Under the pieces are notes generated by a model. That model had not been told where the DNA came from, ran no database searches, and saw nothing but the letters and a program-made list of their open reading frames with translations. Positions 6,443 to 12,727 of a stretch of 36,034 nucleotides of DNA are shown one piece after another. A program made the translations under genes and the position numbers. Numbering within the stretch: position 1 is the first letter of the stretch; the number at the start of each line of letters is the position of its first letter. This DNA is from an uncultured Microbacteriaceae bacterium. GTDB taxonomy: Bacteria; Actinomycetota; Actinomycetes; Actinomycetales; Microbacteriaceae. The stretch spans positions 1-36,034 of the forward strand of contig CALGUV010000018.1 of the NCBI GenBank assembly GCA_937920245.1, read 5' to 3'.

Positions 6443-7007
6443 CAGTCACACTGATAGATTTTGCGTTTGCGTTGTAGTGCGAAAAGCCCCTCAAACCACC
6501 CTGCCACATCCGAGAACAATCGCGAGCGCGGGGATCACCGTACGGCGTCATACCCGAAAAGAACTTAATGACGTCCGTCCACTGCTCGTATGAAGCATTG
6601 AGGTCATACTCGCACTTCCACAGTAGACGATAGGAACGATGGCCGACTTCGGTCCCGTCAGAGAAGGTCGGATATGCCAGCCAGGGGCTGAATCCCTCCT
6701 TGTCATAGGTGGCGACCATATCCTCGGGCTGTACTGGACAATGATCGAAATCGACACCGATCATAGTCTGCATTCGCCAACATAAGCGTTGTTGGCCAGT
6801 CTCCATCAGGTCGAGACCATTGAAAAGACAGCCATAGAAGGCGGTGCCTTCCTGCGTCACTTTACGAACGAAGTCATAGTCGGGTAGTTGAACCCAGCCG
6901 CGTTGGATCATCTTGTCACGGAGTTTTCCCATCACGCGGATATCAGTCGGTTTGCTGGTGAAACCGACGTCGTTAATTTGACAGAGGACCGAAGGGAGCT
7001 TTTTCAT
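6423..7007 (-). CDS. AEP primase-like protein (194 aa)
   Basis: Resembles a short archaeo-eukaryotic-type primase/RepB-like catalytic domain of phages: IGVDFDH (residues about 93-99) fits the hhDhD metal motif, HRSYRLLWK fits the second, and DPRARDCSRMWQGG looks like the third conserved block seen in phage primase domains. Known AEP proteins make primers for replication; assignment here rests on motifs only. It stands alone, about 25 kb from the SF3-like helicase. ATG at 7007 lies 6 nt after TATAAT. Confidence 0.55.
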   Translation of the reverse strand: MKKLPSVLCQINDVGFTSKPTDIRVMGKLRDKMIQRGWVQLPDYDFVRKVTQEGTAFYGCLFNGLDLMETGQQRLCWRMQTMIGVDFDHCPVQPEDMVATYDKEGFSPWLAYPTFSDGTEVGHRSYRLLWKCEYDLNASYEQWTDVIKFFSGMTPYGDPRARDCSRMWQGGLRGFSHYNANAKSISVTDAITRS

Positions 7008-7013
7008 ATCCCC

Positions 7014-7019
7014 ATTATA
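7014..7019 (-). promoter_or_regulatory. Leaderless-type -10 (TATAAT, 6 nt, ATG)
   Basis: TATAAT, GGGGAT, ATG at 7007 on the minus strand. The GGGGAT could alternatively serve as a weak ribosome binding site if transcription started upstream. Confidence 0.5.
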
Positions 7020-7022
7020 CTG

Positions 7023-7235
7023 CTATGCGAATCCCACCGACGGCTTTGTTGTGCCAGTTCGTGAAGTGGCCTTTTTCTGAACCACGACGTGACTCATGCC
7101 GGACCCGCGCACGGTCATCCAGTGGTTACGCAACTCCTCGTAATCATCCCACACGGTTTTACTACCATTTGACATGTGAAGTTCGTAGTAGCATTGGTCG
7201 TACGGCTTTGTTGAAGTTACCGTGAAGACATCCAT
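7023..7235 (-). CDS. Hypothetical protein (70 aa)
   Basis: Starts MDVFTVTSTKPYDQCYYELHM at 7235, sharing one base with the Dps stop (TGATG), so it is translationally coupled to it. N-terminal half predicted beta, C-terminal half basic (VVVQKKATSRTGTTK). Not recognised. Confidence 0.65.
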   Translation of the reverse strand: MDVFTVTSTKPYDQCYYELHMSNGSKTVWDDYEELRNHWMTVRGSGMSHVVVQKKATSRTGTTKPSVGFA

Positions 7236-7657
7236 CAGAGTCCTTGGGCAGCGGATAATAGATATAGTAACGTCGTACCGTCTTCGCAGAGTTGTTCGAT
7301 AAGATTCACCAGTCCCGCGGCCATACTCTTGTCTTTCACAGCATCGCGCATACGCAGTAGAGTCGCCATGTACGATGTCACGTATCCAGTCAGCATCTCG
7401 ATCAGTGGCATGCAGCTATAGGAGGGAAGTTCGCCGCCGGGGCCACCAAACTCCTGAAACGTAGGATTATAGCCTAAACCGCGAAGGACTTCCACCAATG
7501 TATCAACTTTTTCAGACGCGGTGTCGTAAATGCGCCCGAACAACAGGTGAGACTCGTAGAAGTTAGGTCCGCGTACGTTCCAATGGGCCAGACGAGCGGA
7601 GATAATAAGATCGTTCTGGGCTTTTAGCAGGTCTCGTGCTAACATCGAGTCGATCAT
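7235..7657 (-). CDS. Dps-like ferritin (mini-ferritin)
   Basis: Dps proteins form 12-mers that oxidise Fe(II), store iron and shield DNA from oxidants. The intersubunit ferroxidase ligands are all in register: His25 (AHWNVRG), His37 (ESHLLF), Asp52 and Glu56 (KVDTLVE), matching the His31/His43/Asp58/Glu62 spacing of E. coli Dps. At 140 aa it is slightly short and lacks the lysine-rich N-terminal DNA-binding tail. A GCGGGTAAAA motif sits 25 nt upstream of the ATG at 7657, suggesting late expression, perhaps for virion DNA protection or iron chemistry. Confidence 0.88.
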   Translation of the reverse strand: MIDSMLARDLLKAQNDLIISARLAHWNVRGPNFYESHLLFGRIYDTASEKVDTLVEVLRGLGYNPTFQEFGGPGGELPSYSCMPLIEMLTGYVTSYMATLLRMRDAVKDKSMAAGLVNLIEQLCEDGTTLLYLLSAAQGL

Positions 7658-7682
7658 TGAGGTTCAAAGGCGTATCTGGTGA

Positions 7683-7692
7683 TTTTACCCGC
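7683..7692 (-). promoter_or_regulatory. GCGGGTAAAA motif upstream of Dps
   Basis: Minus-strand GCGGGTAAAATC in the 48-nt gap before dps, the same core as at 4867, 9624 and 16887. Confidence 0.4.
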
Positions 7693-7705
7693 GTGTGGTC
7701 TAGGC

Positions 7706-7858
7706 TTACAAATCAAAGATCTTGCATTCCAGAGCGCCTGGATTGTCCTTACAGTACTTTTGAAAGTTGCAAAGCGCATGGTCGCACTCGTCCTCAACAG
7801 GGGTGCCACACGGCTTATGCTCACCCGAGTAGAATTTTTTCTCTTTTTCCTGTGTCAT
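7706..7858 (-). CDS. Cysteine-rich miniprotein (50 aa)
   Basis: ATG at 7858 overlaps the upstream stop by 4 nt (ATGA) and the frame ends TAA at 7706. Starts MTQEKEKKFYSGEHK and contains five cysteines at residues 17, 25, 30, 36 and 45 (PCGTP, DECDH, LCNF, YCKD, ECKIF), suggesting a metal site or disulfides. The coupling and the composition support a real gene. Function unknown. Confidence 0.65.
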   Translation of the reverse strand: MTQEKEKKFYSGEHKPCGTPVEDECDHALCNFQKYCKDNPGALECKIFDL

Positions 7859-8358
7859 TTTACCGTCTGGGATAAGATTTCCTGACCGCGAAGACGCGCT
7901 ACATCGGGAAGGATCTCGTTAGGAACCACTTCGATGAGTCGGTCCCACTCCTCGTTGTCGATGAGCGCACGAACCTCGGTGGAGCTGTAAAGTCGCTTGA
8001 CAAGGTGGTAATCCCAACCCAGCACTCTCTTCGCCGCTTCCGCCAGTTTTACCTGATCCTCGCCAAGAACGAGGACGACTCGCTCGGCATTAACGAACTC
8101 AAAGAAAGCGAAAGGATTGGGAGCCTTCGCCGTCTCATAAGGGCCTCCGAAGTGTTCGTAGACCACACCATTCGTCCCCATCACCTTCTCGATCACGGCA
8201 ACCCGCTGGTCGATAGGAAGATTGTTCGGTCCTGAGGATACACCGATCAGGCAATTATGAGCCAGATCAGCCATTCGCTCGAACATGTCCACGTGACCGA
8301 TGTGGAGAAGGTTAAACCGCCCGAAGGTGACGGCGATGTCGTATTTAGCTTCTATCAT
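7855..8358 (-). CDS. Cytidylyltransferase-fold enzyme, NMN adenylyltransferase-like
   Basis: HxGH-class nucleotidyltransferase: TFGRFNLLHIGHVDMF puts HIGH at residues 19-22, and RLYSSTEVR near residue 130 matches the ISSTxxR motif of the NadD/NadM/NadR and PPAT group. These enzymes transfer AMP or CMP; the FGRFNLLHIGH context favours NadM/NadR-like NMN adenylyltransferases making NAD. The substrate is not proven. ATG at 8358 (MIEAKYD) is preferred over an in-frame ATG at 8376 because TATAAT ends 6 nt before it. Confidence 0.8.
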   Translation of the reverse strand: MIEAKYDIAVTFGRFNLLHIGHVDMFERMADLAHNCLIGVSSGPNNLPIDQRVAVIEKVMGTNGVVYEHFGGPYETAKAPNPFAFFEFVNAERVVLVLGEDQVKLAEAAKRVLGWDYHLVKRLYSSTEVRALIDNEEWDRLIEVVPNEILPDVARLRGQEILSQTVK

Positions 8359-8364
8359 GAAACC

Positions 8365-8370
8365 ATTATA
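8365..8370 (-). promoter_or_regulatory. Leaderless-type -10 (TATAAT, 6 nt, ATG)
   Basis: TATAAT, GGTTTC, ATG at 8358 on the minus strand, the same geometry as at 871, 4421 and 7007. Confidence 0.5.
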
Positions 8371-8410
8371 CGGCATCCCAGACCCCCATGACGAAGCCGC
8401 GTGCCAGTTC

Positions 8411-8665
8411 CTAAAGTGTCTCGGCCCGGAAGATCTCTATCGTCACTTGCCCACTGCCCGCACTAACAGCAACAAACTCCCGATCGGGGTCGTAGTTCGC
8501 GATCGTATCAACGAGTTTATCGCCAAATTGGGCGGGAAAACGGGATTTGTCAATGAGACCGAATACCCGGTCCCACTGAAAGAATTCGCATCCGGAAGAG
8601 TCGTAAAAATGGACTCCTCGGACACCGCGATGTTTAGCAAAACTATGTGTTAGATGCGGGGTCAT
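8411..8665 (-). CDS. Hypothetical protein (84 aa)
   Basis: ATG at 8665 has a GAGG Shine-Dalgarno seven bases upstream; a TTG at 8677 overlapping the previous stop is the alternative. Mixed alpha/beta with an aromatic patch (EFFQWDRVFG) and a C-terminal beta strand pair. No family recognised. Confidence 0.6.
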   Translation of the reverse strand: MTPHLTHSFAKHRGVRGVHFYDSSGCEFFQWDRVFGLIDKSRFPAQFGDKLVDTIANYDPDREFVAVSAGSGQVTIEIFRAETL

Positions 8666-8673
8666 GATATGCC

Positions 8674-8952
8674 TCAACGTCTAAGGAACTTAGCTTTAAG
8701 TTTCGCGGCGCCGAAGAGTACTTTATCGGGAGTCGATTTAACCTTTGCGGGCTCGACCACTTCCACCGGTTTTGCTTTAGGTTGTTTCTTCGGCTTTTTA
8801 GGCTTCGGTTCAACTAATATGACTTCAGCCACAGGCGGCTCAGCAGCATCTGCTAGCAGTTGAACTTCAATTCTTGCCTGCTCCTCTAAAGCCGCCAATT
8901 CGGCTTCAAGTTGCTCGAGCTCTTGTTCTTCAGTCATAGGTAGTTGATCCAT
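8674..8952 (-). CDS. Charged low-complexity protein (92 aa)
   Basis: N-terminal half is a Glu/Ala/Leu coiled coil (EQELEQLEAELAALEEQ), followed by a Lys/Pro-rich segment (PKPKKPKKQPKAKP) that is likely disordered, and a basic C-terminal tail. A GTG at 8961 overlapping the previous stop is an alternative start. This layout resembles scaffold-like or capsid-associated small proteins, but that is only inference. Confidence 0.65.
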   Translation of the reverse strand: MDQLPMTEEQELEQLEAELAALEEQARIEVQLLADAAEPPVAEVILVEPKPKKPKKQPKAKPVEVVEPAKVKSTPDKVLFGAAKLKAKFLRR

Positions 8953-8957
8953 ATTTG

Positions 8958-9572
8958 TCACACGGGGGCGTCAAGTGCGTCTACGCATTTCGCGGTCACG
9001 CCAGCAAACGCTGGGTGAAATTTGATTTTTTGAGGGCCAAAGCGAATGACTTTGGACTTACGACCTACGGTACAGGTATTGTTAGCACCGTTGAAAGTCG
9101 ACACATCGGACGATGTTGCGGAAGGGTCATTGGCGCCTCCGAGGGTGAGCAGTCCGGAGACAGCTGTTCCGGTCTTATTATAACGAACACCGGCGGTCAC
9201 AGCTGTAGTGCCGTTGATTGGTGAGGTGCTGCCACGGAGATACGTGAAGTCCCCGGAGATTGTCACGGCGGTGAGTTCTTCAACTCCCACGGAGTAGCCT
9301 AGGTCAGGGAATAAAGCGGCAACGCCGCTATAATCCGGGGCCGAACTGTCACTGTCGAGAGTTACCGTTCCGAAGTTGACGGTCTCAGAGTCAGTGGTGG
9401 ACGTGAATTCAACGGCGAGATTATCGATACGCATATCGATATTGGCCGTATTCACCTGGATGATGGGCTGCCATTCGGCAGTAGCCAGGTCATCCAAAGT
9501 ATTTGTGCCCATCCCCGCGTCGAGTATTTCGAACGAGAAAGGAACGTTAGTGATAGTGTTATGAGTAGCCAT
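8958..9572 (-). CDS. Probable structural protein (204 aa)
   Basis: Starts MATHNTITNVPFSFEIL. Thr/Ser/Gly/Asn-rich, beta-strand dominated, with only two cysteines in the C-terminal part and no signal peptide, as in decoration or tail-tube-associated virion proteins. It lies downstream of a CGGGTAAAA motif (late-type). No close family recognised, so virion protein is an inference from composition and context. Confidence 0.55.
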   Translation of the reverse strand: MATHNTITNVPFSFEILDAGMGTNTLDDLATAEWQPIIQVNTANIDMRIDNLAVEFTSTTDSETVNFGTVTLDSDSSAPDYSGVAALFPDLGYSVGVEELTAVTISGDFTYLRGSTSPINGTTAVTAGVRYNKTGTAVSGLLTLGGANDPSATSSDVSTFNGANNTCTVGRKSKVIRFGPQKIKFHPAFAGVTAKCVDALDAPV

Positions 9573-9623
9573 ACAGTCTCATGTGATCGTTGACCCTTGC
9601 CTCGGGAATTCGCTCTAGATGGA

Positions 9624-9633
9624 TTTTACCCGC
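9624..9633 (-). promoter_or_regulatory. GCGGGTAAAA motif upstream of a structural-type gene
   Basis: Minus-strand GCGGGTAAAATC, 51 nt before the ATG at 9572. It overlaps the stop codon of the thermonuclease-like gene (GGGTAA), so coding constraint may explain part of it. Confidence 0.35.
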
Positions 9634-9967
9634 GGTATATCTCAGCGTGCCCGGCACCAAGCAGAGCCTCTGAGAAAGCCTCCGATTTGTCGGTACGTTT
9701 GAAGTCTCCGAGGATGCGACCGTATTTATCGTCCTTATAGGTGGTTACAGTCATACAGCTATCAGAGATGAACCACTGTTCCGCGAAGGCTTTAGATTTC
9801 TTCGCCGCCTCTCTTTCGGCCTCGTTCTTAGAGCGCAGCTCCGGAGCATCAATCCCTATAATCCTTACTCTTTGCTTTAGAGAAAGCCCGAAACCTAAGT
9901 CTATGACAATGTCAACCGTGTCCCCGTCTATAACTCGTTCGACTTTTAGTACCCGATAGGTGTACAT
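9626..9967 (-). CDS. Thermonuclease-like (SNase-fold) nuclease (113 aa)
   Basis: Staphylococcal-nuclease OB fold that cleaves DNA and RNA with Ca2+. VERVIDGDTVD supplies Asp14 and Asp16; VRIIGIDAPE supplies Arg35, Asp40 and Glu43 at the same numbers as the classical enzyme; DKYGRILG supplies the second Arg (84). No signal peptide, so it would act in the host cytoplasm or be packaged. Shorter than the usual ~150 aa, lacking the C-terminal helices. A purine-rich run of GA dinucleotides (about 9976-9988) precedes the ATG and may act as ribosome binding site. Confidence 0.85.
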   Translation of the reverse strand: MYTYRVLKVERVIDGDTVDIVIDLGFGLSLKQRVRIIGIDAPELRSKNEAEREAAKKSKAFAEQWFISDSCMTVTTYKDDKYGRILGDFKRTDKSEAFSEALLGAGHAEIYRG

Positions 9968-10033
9968 CAGTTGATCTCTCTCTCTCTACTGCGAGGCCGC
10001 GGAAGCTATCGCGTTGTTGTGGTCTTGCTGGAC

Positions 10034-10044
10034 TGATTTTACCT
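10034..10044 (-). promoter_or_regulatory. GAGGTAAAATC motif, divergent copy
   Basis: Minus-strand GAGGTAAAATC directly after the stop of the 10044 gene and about 66 nt before the thermonuclease-like gene. It matches the GGTAAAATC half of the late-type motif. Confidence 0.25.
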
Positions 10045-10583
10045 CACTCCGCCTCGCAAACACCCATCCCGACATAGCGAATCCCAATCGCGTCCCCGTC
10101 AGTGTAACGCTCCGCCTGCGAGAGGACACATAGCTGGGTTTCGGAGAGCGTCGGAAGCTGCTGTCTAAGCGAATCGTCTATCTTGGGGGCCGGGTTTGCT
10201 AATTTCCACCGTTCTATGGCGAAATCAACTTCGTCCAGGGTTCTGAGGTCCGTATTCCGAAGGTCGTTATCGAAGTACACACCGCCTGATCCTAAAACCT
10301 GTTGTGTTCTTCCTAATATGGTTCTCGCTTCATCTTCCGTTATTTTTCCGTCCTTCGCTGCTCGACAGAACGTTGAAAGAAGTCGGGAGAATTCGTTTTC
10401 GGGCATCGCTTTTGACGCTGAACAAGCCGCATCCCGGGCGAGGTCACCGTACTTTGACATAAGTAGTTGATTGCCAAAAAACACGATCAGTGCTACCGCT
10501 CCGGCGGTTGTTGTGGCATAGATAATCCACTCGTGGAACGGTCTGTTCTTCCCAAAAAACAACCTGTCAAAAAGAGGAATCAT
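10044..10583 (-). CDS. Single-pass membrane protein (179 aa)
   Basis: One transmembrane segment (about residues 20-42, IIYATTTAGAVALIVFFG) follows a short basic cytoplasmic start, and a soluble domain of ~135 residues with several cysteines and the TEDEARTILGRTQQVLG helix is left outside or in the periplasm. The topology is compatible with an i-spanin or an inner-membrane anchor, but no spanin signature is clear. It ends 1 nt from the 10585 gene's frame, so they are co-transcribed. Confidence 0.6.
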   Translation of the reverse strand: MIPLFDRLFFGKNRPFHEWIIYATTTAGAVALIVFFGNQLLMSKYGDLARDAACSASKAMPENEFSRLLSTFCRAAKDGKITEDEARTILGRTQQVLGSGGVYFDNDLRNTDLRTLDEVDFAIERWKLANPAPKIDDSLRQQLPTLSETQLCVLSQAERYTDGDAIGIRYVGMGVCEAE

Positions 10584-10584
10584 C

Positions 10585-10800
10585 CTAGATATCGGTGGTG
10601 GCGGTAGCAGCCCACCCTAACTTCTCTTCCATGATCTCGATGTATGATACGAGTTGCTTTGTCTGATCTGTCATTCGAGTGAGAACATCGATGGCCTGCG
10701 CGAGACTCGCAACAAGTTCCTCCCTGGGCATCTCCGTGAGATGGCGTTTAATGGCTTCGACCCGGAGTTCTTTCTCTAGCGGGAATGGTTCGATATTCAT
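10585..10800 (-). CDS. Small helical hypothetical protein (71 aa)
   Basis: Starts MNIEPFPLEKELRVEAIKR with an ATGA overlap with the upstream stop. Almost all helix (PREELVASLAQAIDVLTRMTDQ), probably a short coiled coil. No recognised family. Confidence 0.65.
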   Translation of the reverse strand: MNIEPFPLEKELRVEAIKRHLTEMPREELVASLAQAIDVLTRMTDQTKQLVSYIEIMEEKLGWAATATTDI

Positions 10801-11075
10801 GACAGCGAGATCGCAAGATCCAACGCCTGCTTAGCGGTCTGGGCTATCGGGCGCCCTACGTGAAGACCGCGCTTATTCGTTTCTTTTGCCATCACATGCC
10901 GTTGAAGTTGGAAACCTAGAAGGGGATCTGCGGCGGTACAAGCAGTGGTCCACCCTACCGGTTCCACGAAGAAGATACCCGCGTGAGCGACTACCCGCCA
11001 ACCGATATCCACAAACCCTAGCTCGCGCAGTGCGCACTCGAGTTTTAGGGAGTAACAAGCGTCTTCGAGTGTCAT
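10797..11075 (-). CDS. Hypothetical protein (92 aa)
   Basis: Starts MTLEDACYSLKLECALRELGFVD, a regular helix; then a beta-rich part with a Trp (GWTTACTAADPLLG). Overlaps the following gene by 4 nt. No recognised family or membrane segment. Confidence 0.6.
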   Translation of the reverse strand: MTLEDACYSLKLECALRELGFVDIGWRVVAHAGIFFVEPVGWTTACTAADPLLGFQLQRHVMAKETNKRGLHVGRPIAQTAKQALDLAISLS

Positions 11076-11106
11076 ACTCTTAAGTGCCCTTTGAGGTTAA
11101 TTTACC

Positions 11107-11208
11107 TCATATGATGACGATCATAAGGGGCAGCAAAACTGTGATCAATGATATAATGAAGCCCGCCATCATCTCAATAGCGGGCTGTAAACTGCCAGGA
11201 TGGTCCAT
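11107..11208 (-). CDS. Tiny transmembrane protein (33 aa)
   Basis: ATG at 11208 directly follows the stop of the 41-aa gene (TGA|ATG). Starts MDHPGSLQPAIEMM and ends in an unbroken hydrophobic stretch (GFIISLITVLLPLMIVII) that can span a membrane once. The frame also contains an AGCCCGC/GCGGGCT inverted repeat, so an alternative reading is an untranslated terminator region. Confidence 0.45.
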   Translation of the reverse strand: MDHPGSLQPAIEMMAGFIISLITVLLPLMIVII

Positions 11209-11334
11209 TCAGCGGTTGAAGGGGGAGCGATAGAAGCGGCGAAAGGCGGTGAACAGGATGATAGCGGTGGAGACCACGCCGACAAAACCAAGGAAGGTGG
11301 TGAAATCGCCGGAGAAAGTGTAGGTGGAAGGCAT
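11209..11334 (-). CDS. Small transmembrane protein (41 aa)
   Basis: Reads MPSTYTFSGDFTTF then a 20-residue hydrophobic segment (LGFVGVVSTAIILFTAF) and a basic tail (RRFYRSPFNR), giving an N-out/C-in single-span topology like small photosystem or holin-type proteins. No known Psb/Pet/Psa subunit is matched. It sits in its own unit, with TATGAT upstream and a hairpin on the far side. Confidence 0.65.
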   Translation of the reverse strand: MPSTYTFSGDFTTFLGFVGVVSTAIILFTAFRRFYRSPFNR

Positions 11335-11356
11335 TTGAGTTTGTTTGACTAGGATC

Positions 11357-11362
11357 ATCATA
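11357..11362 (-). promoter_or_regulatory. -10 box (TATGAT) for the 41-aa gene
   Basis: Minus-strand TATGAT, 22 nt before the ATG at 11334; TSS would give a leader of about 15 nt. Confidence 0.4.
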
Positions 11363-11391
11363 CACCACTATCCGGCGGTTTGGGGGGCGCT

Positions 11392-11414
11392 AGTGGACAC
11401 TTCACCAAGTGTCC
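11392..11414. repeat. AGTGGACACTT palindrome between gene units
   Basis: Perfect hairpin GGACACTT-cacc-AAGTGTCC with arms identical to those of the 2566 site. It is followed on the plus strand by TTTTAGTTT, so it could terminate plus-strand transcription, although no plus gene reads into it. Confidence 0.6.
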
Positions 11415-11416
11415 TT

Positions 11417-12313
11417 TTAGTTTATCACGTTATTCCGCCCGTCGTTTCGAATGGTGTCGTCGGAACCGGAGAACGCATTCCCTCTCACTATGTTATAATC
11501 AGCAAAGTCGCCGTTGTTTACGCTACTTCCAAACTCGTACCCGTCATCCGCGCTACAGTAGTCGCGGTTTCCATTCCGAGAGCCTAACCAGACTCCGTAG
11601 TTTCCCCAATACAGCCCAGTCAGATTGAAGTTATTGCCCACAATCACATTGTGCTGTGGAGGTTGATGCCTGACTGTCCCACCTTCACCGCAGTTCCTGT
11701 AAAGATATACTCCGCCACCGACCGCTTCCTCAAACTTATTACCGATGATCTGATTGTACGCCGAACCGTCCACGGCAATCACTTCACGGATCCTAAATTG
11801 TCTTAGAGAGAAATTTCCCTTCACACTAAAAGTATTATTGCGAATGGTGTTATTCGCACTCTCGGCGTCAAGATAAATCACGGTTGAGACCGTGTTTCCG
11901 ACAAATTTAGAGTTCTCAATCGTAGCTCTTGTAACTCCTGGCGCAAGATACACTGGAATTCTTTGTACTCCTTCTATTGTTAGATTGGAAAGAAGAACAT
12001 CTGAGGGCGCTGCTGCTTGTGCTCTTTCGGTGTGCCCCGCCTTATATGAGGACTCTCTGACCTTTTTATCCTCACCGTTCATACCCAGCCCAAAGACACG
12101 GATTGAACCCTTGAGACTACAGTTTCGAATTGTTACGTTCTTGATCGAGGAACTTACACGAATCTCGGTCACCTTTCCCTCGTTAAAATCCTTCCCTTTG
12201 CAGTCAATCACTGTTCCGCTCTTCGTGACCTTATGAACCTCATAGGGTATTGGTTCTTCTTTACAGGAGATTAGGAGTAGCGGCAGAAACGCTAGTAGAT
12301 ACTTAAGTTTCAT
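11417..12313 (-). CDS. Beta-helix lipoprotein (298 aa)
   Basis: ATG at 12313 gives MKLKYLLAFLPLLLISC: a lipoprotein signal peptide with lipobox LISC and Cys17 as the lipidation site. The rest shows the N/T/I-rich short-repeat pattern of a right-handed parallel beta-helix (NVTIRNCSLKG, ATIENSKFVGN, NTIRNNTFSVKGN, IVRGNAF), like NosD- or pectate-lyase-type folds that bind or modify carbohydrates. Expected location is the outer or inner membrane surface. The start is 1 nt after the GIY-YIG stop. Enzymatic activity is not shown; a surface or superinfection role is possible. Confidence 0.75.
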   Translation of the reverse strand: MKLKYLLAFLPLLLISCKEEPIPYEVHKVTKSGTVIDCKGKDFNEGKVTEIRVSSSIKNVTIRNCSLKGSIRVFGLGMNGEDKKVRESSYKAGHTERAQAAAPSDVLLSNLTIEGVQRIPVYLAPGVTRATIENSKFVGNTVSTVIYLDAESANNTIRNNTFSVKGNFSLRQFRIREVIAVDGSAYNQIIGNKFEEAVGGGVYLYRNCGEGGTVRHQPPQHNVIVGNNFNLTGLYWGNYGVWLGSRNGNRDYCSADDGYEFGSSVNNGDFADYNIVRGNAFSGSDDTIRNDGRNNVIN

Positions 12314-12314
12314 C

Positions 12315-12671
12315 TTAAACATGAATGGAGGCCAAAAGAGTCGAGACATCACTTGAGCGCTCGATGAATTCGAGGATTGAGGCTACTCCTTCTGGGCGGA
12401 TGAGCTCGGTGGTTGTTGGTGAGGAGTAGCGATAGCCGCGGTCGGTAGCGTAGCGGAGTGTCGCTTGCTCCAGATCGAAACACTGTCCAAGGGGGAAGTT
12501 CCAGGTTCGGATGATTGAGATGAGGTGTTCGGCGCTGAACCTTTCTGAAAGTTTTTTCCTAGTAATGCCTAGTTTGAAGTGGGTGCCCGCCTCGTCAAGA
12601 TAGCGGATGAGGTAAAGAGTGCCGGGTAGTAATCGTTGCTCGAAGTGCGCTATCGTTAGACGTTTACTCAT
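12315..12671 (-). CDS. GIY-YIG nuclease-like protein (118 aa)
   Basis: Resembles the T5orf172/MUG113 branch of the GIY-YIG superfamily: GTLYLIRYLD (first strand with Tyr20), HFKLGIT (second, GIT), SERF with Arg44, LEQATLR with Glu68, and a final TELI. Members cleave DNA as homing or damage nucleases. It lies directly downstream of psbA, the position held by free-standing homing endonucleases in some cyanophages. ATG at 12671 falls right after the psbA terminator's T-run. Weak similarity, so homing activity is inferred. Confidence 0.65.
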   Translation of the reverse strand: MSKRLTIAHFEQRLLPGTLYLIRYLDEAGTHFKLGITRKKLSERFSAEHLISIIRTWNFPLGQCFDLEQATLRYATDRGYRYSSPTTTELIRPEGVASILEFIERSSDVSTLLASIHV

Positions 12672-12673
12672 AC

Positions 12674-12711
12674 AAAAAAGGCCTCCACGGTTTATCTTAC
12701 CGCAGAGGCCT
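12674..12711 (-). terminator. Intrinsic terminator after psbA
   Basis: A 13-bp stem (with two G.T pairs) and 7-nt loop, AGGCCTC...GAGGCCT, followed by TTTTTT, 17 nt past the psbA stop. The next gene's ATG starts just after the T-run. Confidence 0.88.
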
Positions 12712-12727
12712 AGAAGTAAATTGTAAC

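Noticed and set aside
11160..11185. AGCCCGC/GCGGGCT hairpin as a terminator
   Set aside because: No U-tract follows on either strand and it lies inside the 33-aa ORF; left as an alternative reading only.
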